In this document: positions 34,608 to 43,190 of the stretch, piece by piece
How the letters are laid out: every line of letters begins with the position of its first letter
Numbering within the stretch: the stretch's first letter is position 1
NCBI GenBank assembly: GCA_963703655.1
Contig: CAVPFA010000004.1
Span: 124,001-188,000 of the forward strand
DNA from: CAVPFA01 sp963703655
GTDB taxonomy: Bacteria; Actinomycetota; Acidimicrobiia; Acidimicrobiales; Bog-793
DNA: 64,000 bases
Direction of reading: 5' to 3'
Position numbers and translations under genes: made by a program
Notes under the pieces: model-generated
The model's database searches: none
What the model was told of the DNA's origin: nothing
What the model saw: the letters and a program-made list of their open reading frames with translations, nothing else

Positions 34608-36890
34608 GTGGCCAGCCCCTCGTTTGCTTTGGAAGAAATGGGATGGCGTGCTTTTCAGCAGCTATGCCACACAGTCCTGCGTGAGGTCCTGGGCCAAACG
34701 GTCGTGTCGTTCCTGGACAGCAACGATGGCGGGCGAGACGGCGCCTTCTCCGGTCGATGGATCCCGACGACCGCTACTGACCTTCAGGGCGAGTTTGTTG
34801 TTCAGTGCAAGCACAGCGCAAGAGCAGGCCACAATCTCGCGCGCTCTGAGCTGGATGAGGAGTTCCCGAAGGCAGCGCGTCTAGCGTCAGAAGGCAGATG
34901 TGATGTCTACGTACTCATGACCAACGCCGGCGTGACGGGGAACATTGACGCGACGCTCCGACGAGAACTTACGTCGCTCGGGGTCAAGCACGCGCTCATC
35001 CTGGGCTCGACATGGATCAACCAGACCATTGCCGAAAGCAGCAGGCTGCGAAGGCTCGTGCCGCGTCTATATGGGCTCGGTGACCTCACGCAGATCTTGG
35101 ACGCCCGTGCCTACCAACAAGCTCGCGCGGTTCTCGACGCCATGCGCACTGATCTCGCCAAGCTTGTTCTGACTGGCACGTACAGCAGGGCGGCAAAGGC
35201 TCTTGAAGACAACGGATTCGTGCTCCTTCTCGGCGCACCAGCAACTGGAAAGACGACAATCGCAGCCCAGCTGGCACTTGGTGCTGCCGACGATTTCGAC
35301 ACCGCGGTCGTCAAGCTCGACACCATCGCGGACCTCCAGGACCGTTGGAACCCGGACGAGCGTCAGCTGTTCTGGCTCGACGACGCCTTCGGGGCCACGC
35401 AATTCGATCGCTCGCTTGCGCGCCTTTGGACGATCGCCACGCCGCGTGTCGCGGCTGCCCTCTATGCCGGAGGAGTATTCGTCTTGACGTCGCGCGACTA
35501 CGTCTTTCACGCAGCGAGAGAACACCTGAAGCCGGGAGCTTTCCCGCTGATCAACGAGTCGCAGATCATTGTCGACGCGGGCGACCTCACTCTCGACGAG
35601 CGGCGACAGATTCTCTACAACCACCTCCGCCACGGTCGCCAGTCGAACAGCTTCCTCAGAACTATCCAACCCCACCTTGAACTAGCAGCCAGCGACGCCG
35701 GATTCACGCCAGAACTAGCTCGCCGGCTCGCTGACCCCTTGTTCACGAAGAAGCTCGATCGCGGGTCCGAGTCGGCAGTTCTGAGTTTCTTCGACAGGCC
35801 CGCCGAGTTCCTGCACGACGTGATGTCCGGCCTCGATCGAGACGCTCGCGCGGCGCTCGGCCTCATTTTTATCAACCACAACTGGTTGCCGAGTCCGATC
35901 CATCTCGCCGATCGTGACCAGGACTTGCTGAACCGGCTCGGCAGCCATCTCGGTGGTGCGACCGATGCTCTCACGGCTCTCGCTGGCAGCCTGGTTCAGA
36001 ACGTGAAGAGAGACGACAGCCACGGATGGGTTTTCTCGCATCCGACGATGGTCGACGCTTATGCCAAACTGTTGCGCACTCCAGAACTCCTACTTCACCT
36101 GATTGCTGGGTTCCCTCTCGACGTACTGCTCCGAGAGATCACCTGCGGGGATGTTGGCGTCAAGGGCTCTCTTGTCATACCGACCACCCTCTATGACTCG
36201 GTACTGGAGCGGCTCAACGAGCCGTTGCCCGAAGGCGACGAGGGCTGGCGGGCACGCTCACTTCGGACCACTTTCTTGTCGACTCGATGCGACCGCCAGT
36301 TCCTCGGCCGATGGCTGGCGGAGGACCCAGCTCGCCTTCATCGCCTTGAGGAGCCCGGTCTGATGCTCGAAGCCGATTCTGACAATGAGCTCGTCGCGCG
36401 TCTGAATGAGTTTGGTCTGTATCCCGATGACCTTCGCGTCGGATTCGCAAGGTCGCTGATCGGCTACTGCCTGACGGGAGAGGACCCGGCGGTCCTATGG
36501 AACGGAACGCTCCGGTCAATCTTGACAGGCGACGAGAAGGAGGAGCTCCGCGCGAGAGTACGGGACGAGCTTTTATCCAACCTGCCAGCCGCGATACAAA
36601 AGTGCACAGAGTGGTGGAGCTCGGACCGAGATCCGGAGGAAGCGGTTCAGCCACTCCGCGATCTTGTGTACCACCTGCCGCGAGAGTTCCCGGAAGACGC
36701 GTTCGTGGCGCGCGCAACCAAGAAGCTGGACAGCATGCTCGATGATTGGGTGGCAAGGCAGGACTACGAGGAGCCGGATGTCGGTAGGCATCACGGGCTC
36801 GGCCACGCCGATGCCGAAAATCAAACCGCATTCGTTGGATCGGGCCGCAGCGTGTTTGATGATCTCGTTGTGGGCAGGGGCGGAGACTGA
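34608..36890 (+). CDS. nSTAND NTPase with N-terminal Mrr-like nuclease domain (Avs-like, defence candidate D)
   Basis: A 760-residue protein. Residues 1-180 form a restriction-endonuclease fold: FQQLCHTVLREVLG, D44 in GGRDGAF, then FVVQCKHS with Gln66-x-Lys68 in place of the usual Glu. The STAND NTPase core has Walker A LLLGAPATGKTT near residue 205 and Walker B LFWLDDAFGA near 258, and resembles the nSTAND3 family. The C-terminal ~300 residues are helical sensor repeats. Antiviral STAND proteins recognise phage proteins and activate an N-terminal nuclease. The GTG at 34608 has TACGGT at -14 to -9. Confidence 0.78.
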   Translation: MASPSFALEEMGWRAFQQLCHTVLREVLGQTVVSFLDSNDGGRDGAFSGRWIPTTATDLQGEFVVQCKHSARAGHNLARSELDEEFPKAARLASEGRCDVYVLMTNAGVTGNIDATLRRELTSLGVKHALILGSTWINQTIAESSRLRRLVPRLYGLGDLTQILDARAYQQARAVLDAMRTDLAKLVLTGTYSRAAKALEDNGFVLLLGAPATGKTTIAAQLALGAADDFDTAVVKLDTIADLQDRWNPDERQLFWLDDAFGATQFDRSLARLWTIATPRVAAALYAGGVFVLTSRDYVFHAAREHLKPGAFPLINESQIIVDAGDLTLDERRQILYNHLRHGRQSNSFLRTIQPHLELAASDAGFTPELARRLADPLFTKKLDRGSESAVLSFFDRPAEFLHDVMSGLDRDARAALGLIFINHNWLPSPIHLADRDQDLLNRLGSHLGGATDALTALAGSLVQNVKRDDSHGWVFSHPTMVDAYAKLLRTPELLLHLIAGFPLDVLLREITCGDVGVKGSLVIPTTLYDSVLERLNEPLPEGDEGWRARSLRTTFLSTRCDRQFLGRWLAEDPARLHRLEEPGLMLEADSDNELVARLNEFGLYPDDLRVGFARSLIGYCLTGEDPAVLWNGTLRSILTGDEKEELRARVRDELLSNLPAAIQKCTEWWSSDRDPEEAVQPLRDLVYHLPREFPEDAFVARATKKLDSMLDDWVARQDYEEPDVGRHHGLGHADAENQTAFVGSGRSVFDDLVVGRGGD

Positions 36891-37108
36891 CTGCCGCCGC
36901 ACACCCACTGCCGCGTGTGACTGCCGCGTGTTAACAGCCAGGCCGCGCCGCCGAGCCGACCGGGCTGCTCTGCAGTAACTCCGTCAGTTTGGACTGGACT
37001 GGAGCCGGTGACGGATCGGGCGACGGAAATCAACCCGCGCTCTCAGTTTGGGAAGCTGGCCAGCCAGTATTTCAGCGAACGACAGCGGTCTGTTGTGGCA
37101 GGTAGATT

Positions 37109-37126
37109 CAGACGTCTGGACATCGG
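37109..37126 (+). repeat. Left terminal inverted repeat of the IS
   Basis: Perfect match to the complement of 39404-39421. The outermost ten bases, CAGACGTCTG, are themselves a palindrome. The transposase stop codon lies 3 bp inside. Confidence 0.88.
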
Positions 37127-37129
37127 AGG

Positions 37130-39319
37130 TCAAGCTGCGGCCTCTGAGTGGTGCACTTTGACGTGGTAGGTGACGGGGATGTCGGTGCCAGGGTAGGTGG
37201 CGCCGACGGTGTTGAGGTCGGCGACGAGGCCTCGTAGAGCGCGCCTGTGCTTCGGGGTGTCGGGCGGGTCGAGGATGACGTCGACCTTGCCGTTGGAAGT
37301 GTGGATCTCGCCGGAGAGCTCAGCGAAGGATCGCAGGAGGTCGCGCACGTCGTGGACGTTCGGGTAATGCGCGATGAGGCGATCGCAGAGCCAGTCCTCG
37401 GCGTTGTAGGCGCTGATCTTGATGCGGTCGATGAGGGCTTTCTGTTCGAGCTGCATGACTTCGAGGCCGGTGCCGGCATCGGCGACCGAGACGCGGGCGG
37501 GAAGCGGTTTGCGGACGGCGACGAGACGATCGATCTGTTCCTCGAGTTGCCGTAACTTTTTGACGGCGCCTCTCTGGGAGCTCTTGAGGCCGTGGGCACT
37601 GCGACTGTTCTCTCTCGGTTCGTTCAACAACGCCTCGCCGAGCTCGGCCCGCCGGACCGCAGCTTGTTTGCGGAGCTCGGCGATCTGGCGATCCAATCGT
37701 TTGCGTTCAGGGTTCGGGATTTGGGTGTCGGCATCGGCGGGCCCGCCCGCGTAGCTGGCAAGACAGTTCAGCCCCTGATGCTCGCCCATGTATTTGAACA
37801 GGTTCTCTTGACGCCAACGGGCGAACATCAAACAAGCGATCCGAGCCGCCCCGATCTCGGGCCCCAAACTGGTGATGATCGGCGTCTGATGGCCGTCCTT
37901 GGCACCGATCACGATTCTTCGCCACGGCCCGCTGCCGCCGATTCTCACCTCATCTTCGGCTATGAACCACCGGACGCGGCGTCCCTCGAAGCGGGTCTCG
38001 CATCGAGAGAACGCCTCGCTGGGAAGTTTCGGGTTGCCGCGCTGGTAGGTGATGAACCCGATGCGCTCGCCTTTGAGCCAGGCGAACAGTTTGCCGTCAT
38101 AACCGCCACGGTCGAAGATCATCGTGAAGCGTCGGTCACCGACGACTTCCCGCACGGCCCCGACCACGCGAGGCAGGGCTTTGGCCAGGTTGGCCGACAA
38201 CGCTTCGGCCAAGAACAGCAGCGGCCGGCCGTAGGCGTCGCCGACGAAGTAGCTGTGGATGCCGGGCAGCGGCATGCGACGCTGGGAGTTCCAAACTTCC
38301 TGCAGGCGGCGCTTCCCGGTGTAGATCTTCATGTGGCCGTCGACATACAGATAGGCGGTGGCCACGATCCCGCTCTCGACCCACCGTCGGGCGAGCACCG
38401 TCCCGAACTCGGATGCCTTGGCTTGGCCGACGAGCTCGTAGAGCTTGCGGCGCAACGTTTTGACCGCCGGCGCCCGGCCGGTCCCGATCATCGCCCCGAA
38501 CTCGCGGCGACGCAGATGCTTGGCCGACTCGACCGTCGTGCGGGACAGCAACGTCATGAAGAACAACGTTTGAAACACCGCGCGCACCCCGAACCGTTCC
38601 GAGCGGTGTAGGCGGAACAGCGACCTGGCAACGTCGATCAGACCGACGGCGGCGAGCGCCGGGAAATATAAGGCCAAGCCCATGTAACGGCCCGATACCG
38701 CCTCGGGCAGCACCGGCGGAGGATCGAACGCCGCGCCTTCGTCGACGCCGTCTGTCGCGCCGGCCTCGTCAGCCACCGCCTCCTCGCTGGTGTTGACAGC
38801 CACATCGCCATCGACGTCGTCATCGACGGCGGCGAACTCGAGTTGGTGGCCGTGTTGCAGTGATGCGAGATGCTGCACATACGAAAGCGACAGCTCAACG
38901 CCGGTACGTTCGGCCACCACGGCGACGAGCTGTCGGGCGGGAGTGGTGTCGGCATGCCCGGCGATCACCGCCAGCACCTCTGGCGTCACCTTCGACGGTC
39001 CCTTCGGACCCCGCTTGGCCGGCACCACCGCCGCCATGCCGTCCGAAGAGAACCGGGCCACCAGACGCCCGACCGTATTGCGGTGCACGCCGAATGCCAC
39101 AGCGATATCGACATCAGAAGCCAGACCGGCTCGGGACAGCATCGCCATGCACGCAGCTTCGGCTGCTTTGTCCGATGTGTCGAAAACGTGGATCACCGTC
39201 GTGCCGAAGAACACAACCTGCTGGCCATCGGACTCGAGCAGCGTGCATCGGCGGCCGATCGGCGTGCCCGGCGCCGACGGAGCCTCGAACAAACGGTCCT
39301 CGTCACCCTCGGCCGTCAC
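37130..39319 (-). CDS. DDE transposase (IS4-like fold), 729 residues
   Basis: Residues ~60-130 hold a helix-turn-helix (AVAFGVHRNTVGRLVARFSSDG) and a second predicted DNA-binding region (TPARQLVAVVAERTGVELSLSYVQHL). The catalytic core shows D in AYLYVDGHMKIYTG, D in FTMIFDRGGYDG and E in FARWRQENLFKYM, an IS4-like R-x2-E arrangement. A long coiled-coil insert (PNPERKRLDRQIAELRKQAAVRRAELG) precedes the C-terminus. The GTG start at 39319 lies about 100 bp inside the right end. It is longer than typical IS transposases (350-550 residues), but it appears intact. Confidence 0.85.
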   Translation of the reverse strand: MTAEGDEDRLFEAPSAPGTPIGRRCTLLESDGQQVVFFGTTVIHVFDTSDKAAEAACMAMLSRAGLASDVDIAVAFGVHRNTVGRLVARFSSDGMAAVVPAKRGPKGPSKVTPEVLAVIAGHADTTPARQLVAVVAERTGVELSLSYVQHLASLQHGHQLEFAAVDDDVDGDVAVNTSEEAVADEAGATDGVDEGAAFDPPPVLPEAVSGRYMGLALYFPALAAVGLIDVARSLFRLHRSERFGVRAVFQTLFFMTLLSRTTVESAKHLRRREFGAMIGTGRAPAVKTLRRKLYELVGQAKASEFGTVLARRWVESGIVATAYLYVDGHMKIYTGKRRLQEVWNSQRRMPLPGIHSYFVGDAYGRPLLFLAEALSANLAKALPRVVGAVREVVGDRRFTMIFDRGGYDGKLFAWLKGERIGFITYQRGNPKLPSEAFSRCETRFEGRRVRWFIAEDEVRIGGSGPWRRIVIGAKDGHQTPIITSLGPEIGAARIACLMFARWRQENLFKYMGEHQGLNCLASYAGGPADADTQIPNPERKRLDRQIAELRKQAAVRRAELGEALLNEPRENSRSAHGLKSSQRGAVKKLRQLEEQIDRLVAVRKPLPARVSVADAGTGLEVMQLEQKALIDRIKISAYNAEDWLCDRLIAHYPNVHDVRDLLRSFAELSGEIHTSNGKVDVILDPPDTPKHRRALRGLVADLNTVGATYPGTDIPVTYHVKVHHSEAAA

Positions 39320-39403
39320 GCGGCAATTCTACCCCGCCCGGCTCACCACGTAGTGGATAGTTGCACCAGGAATTATCAGACGGTCAAAGCCCAGCTCGCC
39401 TGC

Positions 39404-39421
39404 CCGATGTCCAGACGTCTG
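39404..39421 (-). repeat. Right terminal inverted repeat of the IS
   Basis: Exact complement of 37109-37126, followed by the AGATT target copy at 39422-39426. Confidence 0.88.
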
Positions 39422-39503
39422 AGATTAGTTACACGTACTCTGGCAAACCATCTCGCACGTCAGCGTCCGCGCGATGGACGCGCGATGGTGCATGGCCTTC
39501 GAA

Positions 39504-39746
39504 TCACCGTCGGCGTTGCTCGACAGCGACGTCGCCGATCAACTTGCTAACAAACGACGACAGCGAGCTAACCGGCACACGCCTGCAACGGCCGATGTTG
39601 ACCGACTGGAGCTCACCACTCGACATGAGCTCGTAGATCGTGGTTCGTCCGACCGACAGCCGGCGGGCGGCCTCTTCGGGTGTTACGAGCAGCTGGTCGT
39701 CGGTGATGAAAGACTCACTCACGAGGGTCCCCTCCCCGACCGTCAC
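39504..39746 (-). CDS. Excisionase-like helix-turn-helix protein
   Basis: An 80-residue protein with a MerR/HTH_17-type winged helix: LLVTPEEAARRLSVGRTTIYELMSSGELQSVNIGRCRRVPVSSLSSFV. This is the layout of actinobacterial phage and ICE excisionases. The GTG at 39746 overlaps the primase stop (GTGA), so it is made with the primase. It probably directs the integrase toward excision, although it lies 8 kb from int, with the defence island and the IS between. Confidence 0.82.
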   Translation of the reverse strand: MTVGEGTLVSESFITDDQLLVTPEEAARRLSVGRTTIYELMSSGELQSVNIGRCRRVPVSSLSSFVSKLIGDVAVEQRRR

Positions 39747-41071
39747 AGTGTCGGCCCGTCGGCCGTCACCACGAGCGCTGGGTCAGGGATGGTCTGGACA
39801 GCCGCTACGTGAGTCGCAAGATAGGTGACGGCGGGAACCGGCTTCGGCAACGGACGGCCTTGATCGAGAGCATCGGCCACTACCCACGCCCTGAGCCCGT
39901 TGGCGCCTCTTTCCGCCAGCCAGGAGGCCGGGTCATGATCACCCGGCAGGGTGGTGACCGACACGGCATGGCCCAGGCGGACGGCTGCCATCCCGTGGCG
40001 ACGCGCCGACTCTCGGCCGGCAGCGTCGCCATCGAATGCAAGCACCAGAGGTCCGCCGTTTAGGGAGACCGCCTGCTCCAGCTGTTTGACAGACAGTTCC
40101 CTACCGGACTGGGTGACCGGGCAGAACTGCCTGGCGGCGCCGGACCTGATGGCCGCAACCGCGATCGCCATCGCGTCGACGGTGCCTTCGACCACGATCA
40201 CCTGACCCCAGCTTCCGGCGGTGGGCGGCGGGAGCGGCTGATAGAGGTTGACGGACTTGTCGTAGGCGTGGGTACGGGGCGGGTTCTTGTACTTCGGCCA
40301 GCGGTCATCGCCGACGTTGCGCCCGACGAAGCCACAGATTCGGCTCTCCTCGTCCCGAATCGGGATCAGGGCTCGCTGGCAGTAGAAGTCGGTGAGCCGG
40401 CCATTCGCACCCCGGTGAGCAAGCCCGGCGTCCACGAGCTCGTCGGTGGCGAAGCCCCTGACCCCCATGGCGGTCACAAGACCGTCCCGGCCTGCCGGCG
40501 TGTGGCCCACTTCGTCCCTGCCGGTGTGAGTCTCAAGCACAGCCACGTCGATCCCCCGTCCTGCGAGGTAGGCCGCGCCGCGCTGATGGAGCTGGCCACA
40601 GCTGTAGTACGCCCAGGCAGAAGCTAGAGCGTCGAATACGCGGGTCGCCGGTGTCCGGGACAGGTCCGGGTAATTAGTCTCGCCTGCTGTCTCGAGGGAA
40701 TGCACCGAAGTTGTCGGAGTCCCCCGGCCGGAAGAAAGGTCCCGATGGGAGGTCGACCATTCGGATCCGGTCCCCGTGCGAGTGAGGGCGCGGCCCGAGT
40801 CAAGGATGCGGATCGCCTGGCGCCATCCCACACCTTCGCTCTGACACACCCATTCGACGACATCGCCCGTCTGGCCGCAGCCGAAGCAGTGCCAGATGCC
40901 GTCGTCGAGGTGCAGCTGCAAAGAGGGGGAGCGATCGAAGTGGCCGTGGGAGGGCAGCGGGCAGCGGACCATGACCGATCCGGAAATGCGATAGAGGTTG
41001 ATGCCGGCTCGCCGAGCCACGTCGTCGAGGTTATGGCGGGCGCGAGCGGCCTCGATGGGAGACGGCCTCAC
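39743..41071 (-). CDS. DNA primase (CHC2 zinc finger plus Toprim)
   Basis: A 442-residue DnaG-type primase. The zinc finger uses VRCPLPSHGHFDRSPSLQLH and WHCFGCGQTGDVV near residues 35-70. The core has LVTAMGVRGFATDELVDAG and RALIPIRDEESRICGFVGRNV, then Toprim glutamate in VIVVEGTVDAMAIA and DGD in LVLAFDGDAAGRESA. No helicase domain is attached. The GTG at 41071 overlaps the preceding small gene's stop (GTGA). Within the element it would prime replication after transfer. Confidence 0.88.
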   Translation of the reverse strand: MRPSPIEAARARHNLDDVARRAGINLYRISGSVMVRCPLPSHGHFDRSPSLQLHLDDGIWHCFGCGQTGDVVEWVCQSEGVGWRQAIRILDSGRALTRTGTGSEWSTSHRDLSSGRGTPTTSVHSLETAGETNYPDLSRTPATRVFDALASAWAYYSCGQLHQRGAAYLAGRGIDVAVLETHTGRDEVGHTPAGRDGLVTAMGVRGFATDELVDAGLAHRGANGRLTDFYCQRALIPIRDEESRICGFVGRNVGDDRWPKYKNPPRTHAYDKSVNLYQPLPPPTAGSWGQVIVVEGTVDAMAIAVAAIRSGAARQFCPVTQSGRELSVKQLEQAVSLNGGPLVLAFDGDAAGRESARRHGMAAVRLGHAVSVTTLPGDHDPASWLAERGANGLRAWVVADALDQGRPLPKPVPAVTYLATHVAAVQTIPDPALVVTADGPTL

Positions 41072-41394
41072 AGCGCTATCTCCATGTCTTCGACTGGCTC
41101 CTCCGCGGTGGGGGTCTCGACGTGCCTGCTGCCGTCCCGGTACCACTGGCCTCGGCCATCTGCGTACCCAACGATGATGGGAAGGCTGCCCTTGGTCGCT
41201 GGCACCGTGTGGAGCACGACGCCGCCGCCGAGCCGCGACACGCCAAGTTCTGCGTCGTTCTCTGTAGTCGTCGCGGCTACGCGTCGCGCGTAGCAGAGAG
41301 GGAGCTCCACGGCGGCGCCGTGAGCAGCCCGGCACAAGGCGATGGCCATTTGGTCGACCAGATGGCGATCGGGTGATGTGGTCGTGGCGGACAT
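41068..41394 (-). CDS. Small protein of the primase operon, unknown
   Basis: A 108-residue protein beginning MSATTTSPDRHLVDQMAIALCRAAHGAAVELPLCYARRVAA. The ATG at 41394 has a strong GAGGGAGG ribosome-binding site about 7 nt upstream. It is coupled to the primase by a GTGA overlap. No family is recognised; there are no membrane segments or cysteine clusters. First gene of the operon that also encodes primase and excisionase. The promoter region carries the 27-bp motif shared with the ArdC operon. Confidence 0.7.
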   Translation of the reverse strand: MSATTTSPDRHLVDQMAIALCRAAHGAAVELPLCYARRVAATTTENDAELGVSRLGGGVVLHTVPATKGSLPIIVGYADGRGQWYRDGSRHVETPTAEEPVEDMEIAL

Positions 41395-41445
41395 TTCGGC
41401 CTCCCTCGCTGGAGGCGGCCCAATGCGCGCGCCTCTACATAAGAG

Positions 41446-41472
41446 GCACTGGCGCCTCCAGGCTATTGAGAG
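41446..41472 (-). promoter_or_regulatory. 27-bp conserved box upstream of the primase operon
   Basis: The plus-strand sequence starts GCACTGGCGCCTCCAGGCTA and ends TTGAGAG. It matches 52201-52227 at 26 of 27 positions. Both copies lie about 50 nt upstream of the first start codon of a minus-strand ICE operon in the same orientation, with an AT-richer CTTATGT/CTTTAGT segment just downstream that could be the -10. A shared promoter or operator for ICE control is inferred. Confidence 0.65.
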
Positions 41473-41528
41473 GTTGAGGCGATGGCCGGCACGACCTGCT
41501 CCTTGAGGATCAAAGGAATCTCCTCCGG

Positions 41529-41978
41529 CTAGCTGACACGGTGGCCGGAGGGCGGCCACGGTGAGGTCGTGGAGGGCTGCCCAACCTGGCTGATGTCCCC
41601 CACTGTCGCAGACGGCCCTCCCCCCTTGGGCAGCGCCGCGCCTCGGCGGGAGAGCTGCCTGCTCGGCTCCTTCAGGTGGTCACGATGGTGGCCGGTAGCA
41701 GATGTTCTGGTAAGGCGCAGGTCCGCTGACGTACCCGCTAAGCCCATTGACAGCGTTACAGGCGGCCTCGGTCGTGATGTGCTCGTATGAAACTCGCTAA
41801 TCGGCAATGCGTCGCTGCCACCGTCGTCGAGAAATCTGGATTGGTCACCACCGTCGTGTGGTGGTCGCGCTCTGCTTCGCCGACGGAGCGCCAACTGAAT
41901 CGTGCACCATGCCGCCAACATCCCAGCGCAGGCCGCCGCAGCGATGAGCCCTTGATTCTCATGTCGACCTCCGGTCAT
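41529..41978 (-). CDS. Possible small membrane protein (uncertain)
   Basis: A 149-residue open frame starting MTGGRHENQG with one hydrophobic segment, LIAAAACAGMLAAWCTIQLAL, followed by an arginine- and proline-rich tail. An overlapping frame at 41962 (MRIKGSS) has the better GGAGGT ribosome-binding site, so the frame is not settled. No family recognised. It would be upstream of the primase operon. Confidence 0.3.
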   Translation of the reverse strand: MTGGRHENQGLIAAAACAGMLAAWCTIQLALRRRSRARPPHDGGDQSRFLDDGGSDALPISEFHTSTSRPRPPVTLSMGLAGTSADLRLTRTSATGHHRDHLKEPSRQLSRRGAALPKGGGPSATVGDISQVGQPSTTSPWPPSGHRVS

Positions 41979-42107
41979 CGACGGACTTCGCGTCAGCTCG
42001 TGACAAACGACGTCACCCGAAGATGATCACCCGGCTGAAATGACATTTCGGGCGCTGTTGAGGTGACGAAGGGGAATCTATGCGACGGGTCTCCCAAGAG
42101 CGGCACC

Positions 42108-42166
42108 CACACCCCTCGCCGACGATTTCAGGAGCTTAGGGCGAATCGGTGACCTGGGGTTTCGCG
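42108..42166 (+). repeat. Dispersed ~58-bp repeat, copy R1
   Basis: Begins CACACCCCTCGCC and ends GACCTGGGGTTTCGCG. Aligns along its whole length with copies at 42818 and 43191. The outer segments ACCCC and GGGGT can pair, as ACACC and GGTGT do in R3. It lies 19 bp before a GTG start. Confidence 0.6.
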
Positions 42167-42185
42167 AAGCGGTACGGTTTTCGCG

Positions 42186-42806
42186 GTGACTAATACTGAA
42201 GGCTCTCCGCTGCCCGCTCGAGCGCGTCGCAAAGAAAATCCGACGCGGCGTCCGCTGTCAACAGGCGAGAAGACTTTCCTGAAACAGGTAATCTTGGCAG
42301 TGCTCGCTCCGGCTGCTCCGGCCGATGTTTCGCTCGGCCAACTTCTTGACAGTGACAACGATGCTGAGACCCTTCTGGCCGCGGCAATTGCGAGCATTGT
42401 TAAACGTTTTCGACTCGCAGGGCGGCACAGACAAGCTGACTTTGACCAACTCGAGCTGCGCTTGACTGGCACGCTTCCCCCGGGATGTCCTCCAAGCGCG
42501 TCTGAGGCGAGAGAGATTGTCGAAAGAATCGTTGGCGGTGAGCCAGTTCGATACTTCTTTGGCGCGGACCACAGAGAGGGTGCGCTGTTGTTGGCGATTG
42601 TCGCGGCTGAGCTTCTCACCATCGCAACTCCAGCCAGTCAGGCTCTCGAAGCGCTCGGGGAGTGTCTTGATCAGATCCGGCTTCCCGTATATCCGAGGCA
42701 GCCCGAGTGGCGCGATCGCTACAACGAAGAGGATTTGGATGAAGAGCGGCAGACCGAGCGGCTGCGTAACATCGGCCTCTCGATCGGCGACAATGAGGTG
42801 TCTTAG
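42186..42806 (+). CDS. Hypothetical protein in repeat-bounded unit 1
   Basis: A 206-residue protein. A basic N-terminus (LPARARRKENPTRRPLSTGEKTFLKQ) leads into helical segments. Central VERIVGGEPVRYFFGADHREGALLLAIVAAELL and an acidic tail NEEDLDEERQTERLRNIG follow. No family recognised. The GTG at 42186 has TACGGT at -13 to -8, so it is probably leaderless. It is flanked by repeats R1 and R2 and unrelated to its neighbours. Confidence 0.65.
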   Translation: MTNTEGSPLPARARRKENPTRRPLSTGEKTFLKQVILAVLAPAAPADVSLGQLLDSDNDAETLLAAAIASIVKRFRLAGRHRQADFDQLELRLTGTLPPGCPPSASEAREIVERIVGGEPVRYFFGADHREGALLLAIVAAELLTIATPASQALEALGECLDQIRLPVYPRQPEWRDRYNEEDLDEERQTERLRNIGLSIGDNEVS

Positions 42807-42817
42807 GGCCCGCAGCT

Positions 42818-42876
42818 GCACCCCTCGCCGAGCATTCCAGGGCCGCAGAAACGATCTGCGACCAGGTGTTTTGTGG
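42818..42876 (+). repeat. Dispersed ~58-bp repeat, copy R2
   Basis: Begins GCACCCCTCGCCG and ends CGACCAGGTGTTTTGTGG, 12 bp after the stop of the preceding gene. It shares AGAAACGATC..CGACCAGGTGTTT with R3. Confidence 0.65.
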
Positions 42877-42879
42877 CGT

Positions 42880-43176
42880 CTAGTTATCTGGCGCGGCCAT
42901 CTCCCGATGTTCACGACACCGCGGGCAGATCACGCCGGCGGGCTCGCCGAGATCGTCCAGGTCTATCCGCCAGTCATGACCCTCGAGTACGCAGGTCTGG
43001 TTGGGCTGAATGCCCATCGTAAACGGCGCTACTGAGTCAATGCGGCGCTTGGCTCCGCAGTCACAGACAAGCGAATACGGACCCGCGATGGTTATAACCA
43101 CGGTCCATTCGTGCTCGTGACCGACTTCCGGCATCCAGTTGCATTCTATTACGAAGTGCGAAGCAGTTTCTCGCAA
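42880..43176 (-). CDS. Small zinc-ribbon-like protein in repeat-bounded unit 2
   Basis: A 98-residue protein with SLVCDCGAKRRID near residue 36 and a C-terminal GVICPRCREHRE near 82, plus HEHEW and LEGHDW. These look like two cysteine pairs for a metal ribbon. No family recognised. It runs opposite to the preceding gene and lies precisely between repeats R2 and R3 (about 3 and 15 bp from each). Confidence 0.6.
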   Translation of the reverse strand: MRETASHFVIECNWMPEVGHEHEWTVVITIAGPYSLVCDCGAKRRIDSVAPFTMGIQPNQTCVLEGHDWRIDLDDLGEPAGVICPRCREHREMAAPDN

Positions 43177-43190
43177 TGCGAACCCGCGCC

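Larger units (their letters stand above)
37109..39421. mobile_element. Insertion sequence with 18-bp inverted repeats and 5-bp target duplication
   Basis: A 2313-bp element bounded by perfect repeats CAGACGTCTGGACATCGG (37109-37126) and its complement (39404-39421), flanked on both sides by AGATT (37104-37108 and 39422-39426). It carries one transposase filling nearly all of it. Intact ends and direct target repeats suggest recent insertion, downstream of the STAND gene and beside the excisionase-like gene. Confidence 0.88.
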
